Shown: positions 43,180 to 51,888, counted from the first letter of the stretch. The stretch: 64,000 bases of DNA from Mesorhizobium sp. (GCA_004963905.1 SUGL01000028.1:22204-86203), one strand, 5' to 3'. Numbers and translations: made by a program. Notes: a model not told the origin generated them from the letters alone.

Positions 43180-44709
43180 ATGCATCGACGCGGCTTTCTG
43201 GTGGCGGGCCTGGCAACGGCTCTCGCGGGCTCGCGCGCACTGGCGCAGATGAAGATGGACGGCATGTCGGACATGGATTCCATGCCGGGCATGGGCGGCC
43301 ATGCTGGCCACGACATGGGCGCCATGGGCGCCATGGGTCAGAGCCCGACCGCGCTGCCCCAAGGCGAGGCGCTGCGCGAATTGCCGCCGCTGGCCAACGA
43401 AGCCGGCCGGTCCGGCCTGTTCAGGGCGCGGCTGACGGCGGAGCCGGCCACGGCTCGCTTTGTCGCGGACAGGGAAACGCCGATCCTTGCCTATAACGGC
43501 ATGAGCCCGGGGCCGCTGATCGAGGCCTATGAGGGCGATCGCGTCGAGATCACCTTCGCCAACCGGATCGGGGACGAGCCCAGCACGATCCACTGGCACG
43601 GCATGCCGGTGCCGGCCGACCAGGACGGCAATCCGATGGACCCGGTGGCGGCGGGCGCGGACCGCGCCTACGCCTTCGAGCTGCCGGAAGGCAGCGCCGG
43701 CTCCTACTGGTATCACCCGCATCCGCACGGCCGGACGGCCGAGCAGGTCTATCGCGGCCTTGCCGGCGCCTTCGTCGTCAAAGCCAAGGCCGATCCTGTT
43801 CCGGCTGCCTATGGCGACACCGTGCTCATGTTCACCGACCTTCGCCTTGCCGCCGACGGCTCAATGCCCGACAACACCATGACCGACCTGATGAACGGCC
43901 GCGTCGGCGACCATGTGCTGGTCAACGGCCAGAAGAACCCCAAGCTGACCGTGGCGATGGGCGCGAGGCGGCGCCTGCGGCTCTATAACGCCACCAATGC
44001 GCGCTTCCTCAGGCTCGCCTTCGGCAACGCCGCGATGACGGTGATCGGCAGCGATGGCGGCCTGCTGGAGAAGCCGGTGGCGGCTGACGAGATCCTGCTC
44101 AGCCCGGCCGAGCGCATTGAACTGGTCGTCGCCTTCGACAAGCCGGGAACCGCTTCGCTCACCACGCTTGCCTATGACCGCGGCTGGATGGGTCCGGGCC
44201 GGCCCGAGGACGCCGGGTTGACGTTGCTGACGGTCGAAGTTTCCGACGCACCGGCCGAGGCGATGCCGCCGCTGCCCGAGCGGCTGAGGCCGATCGCGCC
44301 GCTTGCGGCTCCCACGGTCAGCCGGCGCCTCGTCTTCACCGAGACCATGGCGATGAACGCCACCGGCATGGAGATGGGTTTTCTGATCAACGGCAAGGCG
44401 TTCGACATGGGGCGCGTCGACATCGTCGCCAAGGCCGGCGAGACGGAACTCTGGGAAATCGTCAACCAGGCCGACATGGACCACCCGTTCCATCTTCACG
44501 GCACGCAGTTCCAGGTGGTCGAGCGCGAGCGCGGCGGCAAGGTCTCCAAACCGCCCTATCTGGCATGGAAGGACACGGTCAACGTGGCGCGCGGCGAGAC
44601 GGTGCGGCTTATCACGCGCCAGGAGCGGCCGGGGCCGCGCATGTATCACTGCCACATCCTCGAGCATGAGCAGCTCGGCATGATGGGCATCGTCGACGTG
44701 CAGGCGTGA
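43180..44709 (+). CDS. Multicopper oxidase 2 (CueO/CopA-like)
   Basis: A 509-residue periplasmic multicopper oxidase. A Tat-like start HRRGFLVAGLATALAG is followed by a Met/His-rich segment (MKMDGMSDMDSMPGMGGHAG and DMGAMGAMG) expected to bind Cu(I). Ligands: IHWHGMP, SYWYHPHPHG, HPFHLHGTQF and MYHCHILEHEQLGMM, with Met in the axial position, unlike oxidase 1. It probably oxidises toxic Cu(I) to Cu(II). Transcribed from a CueR-type promoter and coupled to cytochrome c556 by a GTGA overlap. Confidence 0.93.
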   Translation: MHRRGFLVAGLATALAGSRALAQMKMDGMSDMDSMPGMGGHAGHDMGAMGAMGQSPTALPQGEALRELPPLANEAGRSGLFRARLTAEPATARFVADRETPILAYNGMSPGPLIEAYEGDRVEITFANRIGDEPSTIHWHGMPVPADQDGNPMDPVAAGADRAYAFELPEGSAGSYWYHPHPHGRTAEQVYRGLAGAFVVKAKADPVPAAYGDTVLMFTDLRLAADGSMPDNTMTDLMNGRVGDHVLVNGQKNPKLTVAMGARRRLRLYNATNARFLRLAFGNAAMTVIGSDGGLLEKPVAADEILLSPAERIELVVAFDKPGTASLTTLAYDRGWMGPGRPEDAGLTLLTVEVSDAPAEAMPPLPERLRPIAPLAAPTVSRRLVFTETMAMNATGMEMGFLINGKAFDMGRVDIVAKAGETELWEIVNQADMDHPFHLHGTQFQVVERERGGKVSKPPYLAWKDTVNVARGETVRLITRQERPGPRMYHCHILEHEQLGMMGIVDVQA

Positions 44710-45272
44710 GGTTCCGCGCCGTTCTCGGGGCGGCGATGCTTGCGCTCGCCGGCCCGCCGACCTTTGCTCCGTCGCTGGCGGCAGGTCCCGGCAATCCCAT
44801 CGTGGCGGCACGCCAGGCCTCGATGAAGGAGATGGCGGCGGCCGCGAAGACGATCGCCGAGATGTTCGACGGCAGGCGCGCCTATGAGCCGGCAGCCTTC
44901 AAGGCGGCGGCGAAAACGCTCAGCGCCCGCACCGGCCCTGCCCTCATCGCCGAGTTCCCCGCCGGCTCGCTCGGCGCGCCATCAGCCGCCAGGCCGGAGA
45001 TCGACCAGGCTCGGCCGGAGTTCGAGGCGCTCGCCCGCCATGTCGGCCAGCTCGCCGACGCGCTCGCCGCCAAGGCAGATCAGGCGCCGACCGCGATCAC
45101 CGGCGATATGCGCATGGGCGCCATGCTGCCGATGGACGGCGGCAGCCTGCTCGGCAAGCGCCCGGGCGCCGCCGAGACCGATCCGGCAAAGCTGCCGGCC
45201 GAGCATCTCCTGCATCTCATCCTGCAGGATTGCTCGAGCTGTCATTCGAAATTCCGACAAAAGACGGAGTGA
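44706..45272 (+). CDS. Cytochrome c556 / c'-like monohaem protein
   Basis: A 188-residue periplasmic four-helix-bundle cytochrome. GTG at 44706 overlaps the oxidase stop. Signal peptide LGAAMLALAGPPTFAPSLAA. The single haem c site CSSCHSKFR sits at the very C-terminus, as in cytochrome c'/c556, and ARQASMKEMAAAAKTIAEMF forms helix A with a Met that may be the axial ligand. It may take up electrons from oxidase 2 or be an NO/copper-stress protein. Confidence 0.85.
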   Translation: MRFRAVLGAAMLALAGPPTFAPSLAAGPGNPIVAARQASMKEMAAAAKTIAEMFDGRRAYEPAAFKAAAKTLSARTGPALIAEFPAGSLGAPSAARPEIDQARPEFEALARHVGQLADALAAKADQAPTAITGDMRMGAMLPMDGGSLLGKRPGAAETDPAKLPAEHLLHLILQDCSSCHSKFRQKTE

Positions 45273-45313
45273 GGCGCGCATCGGGCGGCCCGGCCATCGG
45301 CAAACACTTGTTC

Positions 45314-45337
45314 AGCACAATAAAATCAGTTTGTGCT
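45314..45337 (+). promoter_or_regulatory. Dyad upstream of the cupin-like gene
   Basis: AGCACAA-N10-TTGTGCT, a perfect 7-base inverted repeat in an AT-rich promoter zone 53 bases before the next start. The regulator is unknown. Confidence 0.4.
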
Positions 45338-45389
45338 AATATATAGAATGCCATGCTCATCCGTGCATGACAGGTTTAGGGAGGATGCG

Positions 45390-45812
45390 ATGAAAACGAT
45401 GAATCGCAGGTCTGCAATCGCTCTCGGCGTGACGGCAGCAACGGTTGCGCCCCTGTTCGCAACGGCGACATTTGCGAAAACCAAGAAGTACGGTGCGAAC
45501 GAAGGCAAGGAGATCGCGCCCGGCGTCAGAGTGGTGGAAGTCGGCACCGGCAATTCCGACATTCCCGCTTACAAGAGCATCTCGATTGTCGACGTGGTGT
45601 TTCAGCCCGGAGCACACGCGCCTCAGACCGTGATGGACAACGACATGGTGTGCACGATTACCTCCGGCGCATTCACCATCAAGAAGGCGGACAAGGAGTT
45701 CAAGCTGAAGGTTGGCGACATGTACACCTGCTCCAAGGGCAAGACCGACGAGGCGACGAACACCAGCAAGGAAGTCGGCGTGCACCGGATCGCCGTGCTG
45801 GTTCCCGCCTGA
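45390..45812 (+). CDS. Tat-exported cupin-like small protein
   Basis: A 140-residue protein with a Tat-like signal (MNRRSAIALGVTAATVAPLF) and a small beta-barrel-like body: VDVVFQPGAHAPQTVMDNDM, VCTITSGAFTIKKADKEFKL and KVGDMYTCSKGKTDEATNTS. The PGAHAP and GD motifs suggest a cupin, with one His instead of the usual metal-binding HxH. ATG follows AGGGAGGATGCG. It is transcribed independently at the end of the copper cluster. Function unknown. Confidence 0.65.
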   Translation: MKTMNRRSAIALGVTAATVAPLFATATFAKTKKYGANEGKEIAPGVRVVEVGTGNSDIPAYKSISIVDVVFQPGAHAPQTVMDNDMVCTITSGAFTIKKADKEFKLKVGDMYTCSKGKTDEATNTSKEVGVHRIAVLVPA

Positions 45813-45874
45813 TTGAGAAAGGAACGGCCGGCCGATCGCTCGGCGGCCGCGGCCACCTTGCGATATCGCCCCGT

Positions 45875-45918
45875 GGCGATCCTTCGCGCCCCCCTCTGCC
45901 AGCCGGAGGGGGCGCTGC
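45875..45918. repeat. Family A fragment
   Basis: GATCCTTCGCGCCCCCCTCT then GCCAGCCGGAGGGGGCGCTG, one shortened arm of the family A repeat in a 300-base gap with no gene. Confidence 0.55.
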
Positions 45919-46112
45919 CCCGTTCGGCGTCGGAAGATTTCTCCACTGTCGCGGCAATCGCACCATGCTGTTCAGGCGGGCGTGTGCTCTCGAACGATGC
46001 GCCACCCCTGCCGGATCACCCACATGACCACCGCGTCGAGGCGCGCATCACAAAAGTGACGTTCTGACGGAGCTATATGCTAGGCCCATACAGCCAACAC
46101 AGGGTTCTGGTC

Positions 46113-46346
46113 ATGGATGCCAGCGAACTGCAGGCCATAGGCGACACGCTGATGCGCCTCGTCACACCCGAGATGACGCCGAAGGAACTGGTCAAGGCCG
46201 TCCGCAAGGTGCATCCCGGCGCCAAGAAGAAGGACATCGCCCGCGCCGCCTTCCACGCCATCATCGCCAATGCCGACCAGGATCTCGGCAAATCGAGGAA
46301 CCTGCAGGCCTTCGCGCTCACCGAGCGCACCCAGCAGGCGGAATAG
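46113..46346 (+). CDS. Small conserved hypothetical protein
   Basis: A 77-residue helical, mixed-charge protein: MDASELQAIGDTLMRLVTPE, KELVKAVRKVHPGAKKKDIA and FHAIIANADQDLGKSRNLQ. An in-frame ATG 12 codons upstream is possible, but the shorter form fits better. No motif recognised; possibly nucleic-acid binding through the KKK segment. Confidence 0.55.
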   Translation: MDASELQAIGDTLMRLVTPEMTPKELVKAVRKVHPGAKKKDIARAAFHAIIANADQDLGKSRNLQAFALTERTQQAE

Positions 46347-46452
46347 CGACCACCGAGGATAGCTGCAAATTGCACCGATCGAATTGTGAGAAAATTAATA
46401 AGCGGTTTCTAATATTGCGGGTCACCCGGCAACAAACCCGGCGACGGACCCC

Positions 46453-46599
46453 ATGACGAAGAACCTCGGCAATGCCAAGCCCAACGCTCCAGCGAGAGAG
46501 ATGAAACCCTCGCCGCTCGGCAGGATCGCACCGGCGCTGTTCCCGCTGGTGGTCGTGGCGCTGGGCTATGTCGTCGGCAAGCAGTTCTTCGGCTTCTGA
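46453..46599 (+). CDS. 48-residue membrane protein
   Basis: MTKNLGNAKPNAPAREMKPS then PLGRIAPALFPLVVVALGYV and VGKQFFGF. One TM helix near residues 25-42 preceded by a charged N-terminus. No homologue known to me. It lies between two independent genes. Confidence 0.45.
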   Translation: MTKNLGNAKPNAPAREMKPSPLGRIAPALFPLVVVALGYVVGKQFFGF

Positions 46600-46626
46600 T
46601 CCGAGGCTCGCCTCATCCCCGGCAAA

Positions 46627-46647
46627 CTGATTGCAAAATGCAATCAG
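46627..46647 (+). promoter_or_regulatory. Perfect dyad, candidate operator
   Basis: CTGATTGCA-AAA-TGCAATCAG, a perfect 9-base inverted repeat 41 bases before the reductase-family gene. Its shape fits a dimeric winged-helix or GntR/MarR-type regulator; none is adjacent. Confidence 0.55.
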
Positions 46648-46688
46648 ATGTGCATCCTTGACCTCGAACAGGTCACGAGGAGGCGCGG

Positions 46689-47240
46689 ATGGCCAGGATC
46701 ATCTATTCCATGCTGATGTCGCTGGACGGCTATATTGCCGGGCCGGACGGGAGCATCGACCTGCCGGTGCCCGAGGAGGAACTGCACCGGCATTTCAACG
46801 AGGACATGCGGCGGACCGCGATCATGCTCTGCGGGCGCCGCCTGTACGAGATAATGCGCTTCTGGGACGATCCGGAGCGGGAGAAAGGCGGCGAGGTCGA
46901 GCGCGATTTTGCCCTGGCCTGGCGCAAAACGCCGAAGGTCGTGTTTTCGACGACGCTCCGCGAGGTTGGCGCCAATGCGCGTTTGGCGGATGGCGATGCC
47001 GTGGCGGTGGCAAGGTCACTCAAGGCGGAGACGGATGGCCAGATCGGCGTCGGCGGCGCCGAATTGGCCGGGCATCTGGCCCGCGCAGGCCTGATCGACG
47101 AGTATCGGCTCTACATGCATCCGGTCGTGCTCGGCGGCGGCAAGCCGTATTTTCGGCATGGCCAGTCGTTCACGCTGACGCCGCTCGGCACGCAGCGCCT
47201 CTCCCAGGGCGTGACGCTGCTGCGCTACGCCCCAGCCTGA
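46689..47240 (+). CDS. Dihydrofolate reductase-family (RibD_C) protein
   Basis: A 183-residue protein of the RibD_C/DHFR fold: ARIIYSMLMSLDGYIAGPDG, MLCGRRLYEIMRFWDDPERE, IGVGGAELAGHLARAGLIDE and YRLYMHPVVLGGGKPYFRHG. The last two blocks are the family signature. It is a second member beside the one at 21357, with low visible identity. A purine-rich CACGAGGAGG precedes the ATG and a perfect dyad precedes the promoter zone. Confidence 0.9.
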   Translation: MARIIYSMLMSLDGYIAGPDGSIDLPVPEEELHRHFNEDMRRTAIMLCGRRLYEIMRFWDDPEREKGGEVERDFALAWRKTPKVVFSTTLREVGANARLADGDAVAVARSLKAETDGQIGVGGAELAGHLARAGLIDEYRLYMHPVVLGGGKPYFRHGQSFTLTPLGTQRLSQGVTLLRYAPA

Positions 47241-47668
47241 GCGAGCTTGAGCGCGGCAGGTTGAATGCCGGTCAGCGGAACAGGATCGGGAGGCCGCCGC
47301 TTCGGCCGTTTGCCCTCCCCTCGCTGCTTTGGTCCTAGGGCCTAGGTCGTTCTTGCCCTTGCATGAGCGCGAGCGCATGTTCGAGATAGCCGGCAGGCTC
47401 GCAAACTCCGGTCAGGCCCGGCCGCCGAACCCAATACACCCCCCCAGGCTGCCGGGCCGCCGGCGTGGCGCTTGGGTCTCGGAACCTGTCTTTTTGCGTG
47501 ACGACCAGCGGTTTCTCGATATTCTCGTTTCCGTTGTCAAATCGGCGCGTTACCGGCGACTTTTCTCCTACTAAAGACCAAGGAGCGGAAACCTTGCGGC
47601 AACCCTTCGGGCATTAAATCGTATTGCTTCCGAGGATCGAATTCCTGGGCAACGAGCTGGAGCTGCAC
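47241..47668. other. Intergenic stretch without a recognisable gene
   Basis: No convincing gene or repeat. Frames here lack ribosome sites and protein-like composition. Confidence 0.35.
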
Positions 47669-47887
47669 ATGGTGGCAGGCGAACCAGACAGTGTCCGCGT
47701 GAAATTCATCAACGCCCAATGGCTGGTGCGCGTCGTCGAAGGCGGCAGGCTGACGCATCGGCTTTTCGACATCCACGCGGAAGCCGAAGCCTTCGCCGAG
47801 GAGGAACGCCACCGGCTGGGCCTGCCCGGCGAGCCGCCGGCCGAGGAGCCGGTCGAGACAAGGCGGCGCGGCGGGCGCGGGCGCTGA
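47669..47887 (+). CDS. Small hypothetical protein
   Basis: A 72-residue charged protein: MVAGEPDSVRVKFINAQWLV, RVVEGGRLTHRLFDIHAEAE, and a basic tail ETRRRGGRGR. A TTG start at 47624 would add IEFLGNELELH at the N-terminus. No motif recognised. The tail suggests nucleic-acid contact. Confidence 0.4.
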   Translation: MVAGEPDSVRVKFINAQWLVRVVEGGRLTHRLFDIHAEAEAFAEEERHRLGLPGEPPAEEPVETRRRGGRGR

Positions 47888-47950
47888 GCGACATACCACA
47901 CCCAGCCATCCATGATTATCTGCCAACCAGGATAGGTCGGCACTCTACGA

Positions 47951-48118
47951 TACCCCCCTCTGTCCTGCCGGACATCTCCCCCCCAAGGGGGGAGATCGGA
48001 TGTCACCCAAGTTTTCGCCAATCTCCCACGTTGCAGAATGGCGAGGCCGCGAAACTGCCAATCTCCCCCCTTGAGGGGGAGATGTCCGGTAGGACAGAGG
48101 GGGGTGCTGTCCCGCTGC
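47951..48118. repeat. Composite palindromic repeat, family A (copy 6)
   Basis: Outward arrangement, with the core (GAATGGCGAGG, CCAATCTCCCACGTTGCAG) in the opposite orientation to copies 3-5. The right end reads AGGACAGAGGGGGGTGCTGT. Confidence 0.8.
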
Positions 48119-48168
48119 CATCACAAAGTTCGCGCCCAGTCCAGCGGCGGTCGGTGTAGAAACGCCCC

Positions 48169-49101
48169 TTAAGCCTTCACGCGCTTCAGCGCCTGCGCCA
48201 TGCAGTGGATGCCGCCGCCGGTCTTGGAGATCTCGCTCATGTCGATGGCCGCGACCTCGAAGCCCTGCGCCTTCAGCTTTTCGATCAGCGTCTTGCTCGA
48301 CGTCGGCGCGATCACCCTGTCCTTGCCGAGCGACATGAAGTTGCAGCCGAGCGCCATCGTGTCCTGGAAGGGCACGTCGATGATCTCGTGACCCTTGCCC
48401 TTCAGCCAGTCGACGATGCCGGGCTCGGTGCAGGCGAGGCAGACGGCGGTGAGCTTTTCGGCGATCGGCACCACCATCAGGTCGATATGGACGTAATACT
48501 CGTCGATGAAGGCGATGCGGGTTTCCCAGCCTTCCTTGTCGAACCAGGCCTGCACCTGGCGCGCACCTTCTTCCTGGGTGCGGGCGCCGCCGCAGCCGAT
48601 CAGCACCACGCCTTCCTCGATGACGTTGAAGTCGCCGCCCTCGAAGGTGCCGGCCGTCACCATGTCGTAGATCGGGATGCCAAGCTTCTCATAGGTGCGG
48701 ATGGCGGCGTAATTCTCGCCGCGCCGCCACCAGTTGGCCATGGCGGTGATGAAGGCGCCGTAAGGCGTCATGACGCTGGAGTCGCGCGAATAGACCTGCA
48801 TCGGCAGTTCCGGCGTCGGCTCGTGCCAATGGATGTTGACGCCGAAATGTTCGTAGGCCGCGACGAGGTCCTTGTGCTGCGCCTGCGCGATCTGGATGTT
48901 GCAGGGCGCCTCGCGCAGGTGCTTCCTCGACAGCGAGCTGGTCGACAGATGCCTGAGGAAATTGGGCGAGCCGAGCAGCACGTCGGTCAAGACATCGGTT
49001 TCGTTGGCGAAGCCCCAGGCGGTCAGCGGCTTGGTCCCGCCGGCGGGGTTGCGGCGCTGCAGCGAGAAGGGTTCGGCGACGATGCGGTCATGGACGGTCA
49101 T
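48169..49101 (-). CDS. Arginine-deiminase-fold amidinohydrolase (ADI/DDAH-like)
   Basis: A 310-residue guanidino-group modifying enzyme. TFEGGDFNVIEEGVVLIGCG carries the substrate-binding EGGD; DEYYVHIDLMVVPI supplies the conserved His-x-Asp; and TGGGIHCMAQALKRV holds the catalytic Cys. The triad needed for amidine hydrolysis is complete. Substrates could be arginine, dimethylarginine or another guanidine. ATG at 49101 follows GAGGAGAACCCC. It is 25 bases downstream of the M20 gene on the same strand, forming a two-gene unit. Confidence 0.85.
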   Translation of the reverse strand: MTVHDRIVAEPFSLQRRNPAGGTKPLTAWGFANETDVLTDVLLGSPNFLRHLSTSSLSRKHLREAPCNIQIAQAQHKDLVAAYEHFGVNIHWHEPTPELPMQVYSRDSSVMTPYGAFITAMANWWRRGENYAAIRTYEKLGIPIYDMVTAGTFEGGDFNVIEEGVVLIGCGGARTQEEGARQVQAWFDKEGWETRIAFIDEYYVHIDLMVVPIAEKLTAVCLACTEPGIVDWLKGKGHEIIDVPFQDTMALGCNFMSLGKDRVIAPTSSKTLIEKLKAQGFEVAAIDMSEISKTGGGIHCMAQALKRVKA

Positions 49102-49126
49102 GGGGTTCTCCTCGATTTGATATTGG

Positions 49127-50716
49127 TCATGCGGCGGAAGCGGACGGGATCCACCAGTCGCGCCCGCGCGGCGTGGTGACATATTCCGGCCAGCGGAAGT
49201 TTATCGGCGGGTCGTAATCGCAGAGCGGCGCGATCCAGTTCGAGCCGCCGACGCCGCCGCCGGTGCGGGCGACGAACTCGTCCATCGCGGCGTCGCGCGC
49301 GGCCTTGTCCTCGAGCAGGCGCAGCGCGGTCAGCGCGACCGTCTTGGCAGCGCAGGTGACCATCGGGTCAATGGTGGCGGAAATGCCACCCAGCGCGTTC
49401 ATCGCCCAGGAAGGATAGGCGTGGCCGTTGGCCGCGCGCAGCGCCGGACGGGCGACGTAGAAGCGCGACGTCGGCGCGTGCCAGCTCATGTCGGTATAGT
49501 CGTCGGAGGTCGAGTTCACCTGCGAGGGCGGCAGGTCGCGGCGCAGGACCGCCTCGGCCTCCTGTGGCGCAATCAGCCGCTCCAGCTCGTCGATGAACGG
49601 GTTCTCGGTCGCCTCGCCGCCGGCATTGACCTGGACCTCGCGGGCGATCGCCCTCGCCTCTTCGTTCCATTGCGGCGCGCCGACGGTCGACAGCGCCTGA
49701 TAGGTGATGTCGGCCATGGCGTGGTTGGCGAGGCCCGGCCGTGACTTCGACACCCAGTGGCGCTCGTAGCGGCAGCCGCTCATCCTGGCGGCGGCTTCCG
49801 CGTTGCGGTCGAGCACGGCGGTTACCTGCTCGGCCATGGCAATGGTCGGCACGCGGATCATGTACTGGATTTCGGCCAGCCCCGCCGGCAAATTGTCGGC
49901 GGTCGCCTGGCCCGCGGTCAGGATCGCCTCGCTGATCGACCAGCCGCCCTGGTGCGTCAGCATGGAATCGCGAAGCGCCTTGGAGGCCATGTACATCATC
50001 ATCAGCGCGTCGTTGGCGCCGGGCGCCCTGACCGCCGAATGCGCCTGCGGGATGGGTGCGTCGCTTGCGCGTCCCCAATTTTCGGGTTCGTCGCAAATAA
50101 AGCGGTAGATCATCGCGTAAGCCGCGCCGCAATGCGTGTCCCAGCGCGCGGTGTTGCAGAGCGGCAGCATGTAGAAGGGATGGAAGGAGATCATGCCGGC
50201 AAGGCCGTCATAATAGCCCTTGGCCGCATGGATCGGCTTCGAGCCCCTCACCTTCTCGGCCGGTTCGCCGGTGAAGCGCAGCGTGCCCTTTATGCCATGC
50301 TGCTGCATCGCCGCCTTGGCGGCGAGCAGGCCGCCGAGGCTGCCGATGCCGAGGCCCGAATGCGGGTCGGTGTGACCGCCGGCCTCGAAGCCCAGGCCGG
50401 GCCTCGGCTGCTTCACGGTCGCGGCGTCCTGGCAATTGCCGGGCACGGCGTCGTATTCGGCATACATGCCGACGATAGGGCCATCCCCGTTCGTCCAATG
50501 GGCGCAGAAGGCGGTCGGCATGCCGCCCGAGCCTTCCTCGACCGAGAAGCCCTCGCGCTTCAGCCTGTCGACATACCAGGCGGCCGACTGGTACTCGCGC
50601 CAAGCGGTTTCGCCATAGTCGAAGATGGTGCGCGTCCAGGCCGACAGCAGCGGCTGGATGCCGTCGATGCAGGCGAGCGCGGTTTCCTGCGCTGAGGTCG
50701 TCACCGGTTCCTCCAT
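49127..50716 (-). CDS. M20-family amidohydrolase/peptidase (AbgB-like)
   Basis: A 529-residue zinc amidohydrolase of the M20D group. GPIVGMYAEYDAVPGNCQDA is the N-terminal metal-site region (YDAVPG), followed by GGHTDPHSGLGIGSLGGLLA and the carboxylate-rich LRFTGEPAEKVRGSKPIHAA; the lid holds GANDALMMMYMASKALRD; and DDYTDMSWHAPT gives the last ligand His. AbgB-type enzymes cleave N-acyl amino acids or p-aminobenzoyl-glutamate. It is divergent from a LysR regulator (82-base gap) and upstream of the amidinohydrolase gene, so the pair may degrade an N-acylated guanidino compound. Confidence 0.85.
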   Translation of the reverse strand: MEEPVTTSAQETALACIDGIQPLLSAWTRTIFDYGETAWREYQSAAWYVDRLKREGFSVEEGSGGMPTAFCAHWTNGDGPIVGMYAEYDAVPGNCQDAATVKQPRPGLGFEAGGHTDPHSGLGIGSLGGLLAAKAAMQQHGIKGTLRFTGEPAEKVRGSKPIHAAKGYYDGLAGMISFHPFYMLPLCNTARWDTHCGAAYAMIYRFICDEPENWGRASDAPIPQAHSAVRAPGANDALMMMYMASKALRDSMLTHQGGWSISEAILTAGQATADNLPAGLAEIQYMIRVPTIAMAEQVTAVLDRNAEAAARMSGCRYERHWVSKSRPGLANHAMADITYQALSTVGAPQWNEEARAIAREVQVNAGGEATENPFIDELERLIAPQEAEAVLRRDLPPSQVNSTSDDYTDMSWHAPTSRFYVARPALRAANGHAYPSWAMNALGGISATIDPMVTCAAKTVALTALRLLEDKAARDAAMDEFVARTGGGVGGSNWIAPLCDYDPPINFRWPEYVTTPRGRDWWIPSASAA

Positions 50717-50798
50717 GCCGTAAAGAAAGCAGTGAAGCGGCTCATCAAAAAGTGATATGTTTTCCCGGCTCGTGCAAATTCGGTTCACCTGAGGCATC

Positions 50799-51686
50799 TT
50801 GCGAATACCTTCCACGCAGGCGCTGCGCGCCCTCGACAGCTTCGCCCGTCACGGCAGCGTGTGGCGCGCCGCCGACGAACTCCACCTCACCCGCAGCGCC
50901 GTCTCGCATCAGCTGAGGCTGCTCGAACGCGACCTCGGCTTCGATCTGCTGCAGCGCATCGGCAAGGGTGTGGCGCTGACGCCGCGCGGCCAACGCTACG
51001 CGGCGGATGTGCGCAAGGCGCTGACCGTGCTCGGCGACGCGGTGACACAGGGCGGCGGCACCGGCGTCGGCGGCTCCTTCGCCATCTCCTGTCCGCCGGG
51101 CTTCGCCTCGATGTTCCTGTGCACCCACATCGGCGAATTCCAGCAGATGTATCCGGACGTCGCGCTCTCCGTGCTGACGCCGCGGCGGCTCGACGACGTC
51201 TCCAATCCGGAGGCCGACGCCTTCATCGCGTTCGGCGTCGGCAACTGGCCGAACCGGGCCGTGGAGCTGCTCTGCGAAGTCTCCTTCACGCCGCTCTGCA
51301 GCCCGACGCTGCTCAACAAGATCGGCGGATTTTCCAAACCCGCCGACGTGCTGCGCGCCAATCTGCTCCATCTCAGCGACACCGAGGACTGGGCGCGCTG
51401 GCTGGCGCTGTCCAAGGTGGAAAATCCCGATACCGAGGGCGGCATCTTCTTTTCCGACATGAACCTCGTCTTCTCGGCGGCGATCGCCGGCCAGGGGATT
51501 GCGCTCGGCGACGAGCTGACCGGCCGCAGGGCGCTGAGCGAGGGGCGGCTGGTCAAGCCGTTCGAAGCGACTGTCCCTTCGCCGCGCGCCTATTTCCTGG
51601 TCTTCGAGCATGCCAAGGCGCAGCACCCGGTGCTCAATGCCTTCAGCGAGTGGCTGAGGGCGAAGCTGTCGGAGAACAGGCTTTAG
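50799..51686 (+). CDS. LysR-type transcriptional regulator
   Basis: A 295-residue regulator with the N-terminal winged helix-turn-helix LRALDSFARHGSVWRAADEL, HLTRSAVSHQLRLLERDLGF and GVALTPRGQRYAADVRKAL, followed by a LysR substrate domain. The start is TTG at 50799, preceded by GAGG. It is divergent from the M20 gene and probably regulates the M20/amidinohydrolase pair, as is usual for LysR proteins. Confidence 0.93.
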   Translation: MRIPSTQALRALDSFARHGSVWRAADELHLTRSAVSHQLRLLERDLGFDLLQRIGKGVALTPRGQRYAADVRKALTVLGDAVTQGGGTGVGGSFAISCPPGFASMFLCTHIGEFQQMYPDVALSVLTPRRLDDVSNPEADAFIAFGVGNWPNRAVELLCEVSFTPLCSPTLLNKIGGFSKPADVLRANLLHLSDTEDWARWLALSKVENPDTEGGIFFSDMNLVFSAAIAGQGIALGDELTGRRALSEGRLVKPFEATVPSPRAYFLVFEHAKAQHPVLNAFSEWLRAKLSENRL

Positions 51687-51703
51687 AGGGATTGAGATTA
51701 GCT

Positions 51704-51888
51704 AATCTCCCCCCTCGTGGGGGAGATGTCCGGCAGGACAGAGGGGGGCGCTGTCCCGCCAGCCTATCCGCTATTTTGAACCCGCACATCGCCGGTTGCG
51801 CCCGGAACAGATCACCGCGAAAGTAGCGTTCCTTCGCGCCCCCCTCTGCCCTGCCGGGCATCTCCCCCACAAGGGGGAGATTGGCAGC
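51704..51888. repeat. Paired palindromic repeat, family A (copy 7)
   Basis: Inward arrangement: AATCTCCCCCCTCGTGGGGG unit on the left and TGCCGGGCATCTCCCCCACA unit on the right. It lies between the LysR gene and the ABC transporter operon. Confidence 0.85.

Noticed and set aside
42743-43240. 165-residue minus-strand frame across the CueR-type promoter
   Set aside because: It runs through the small membrane-peptide gene and promoter; low-complexity and without a start site.
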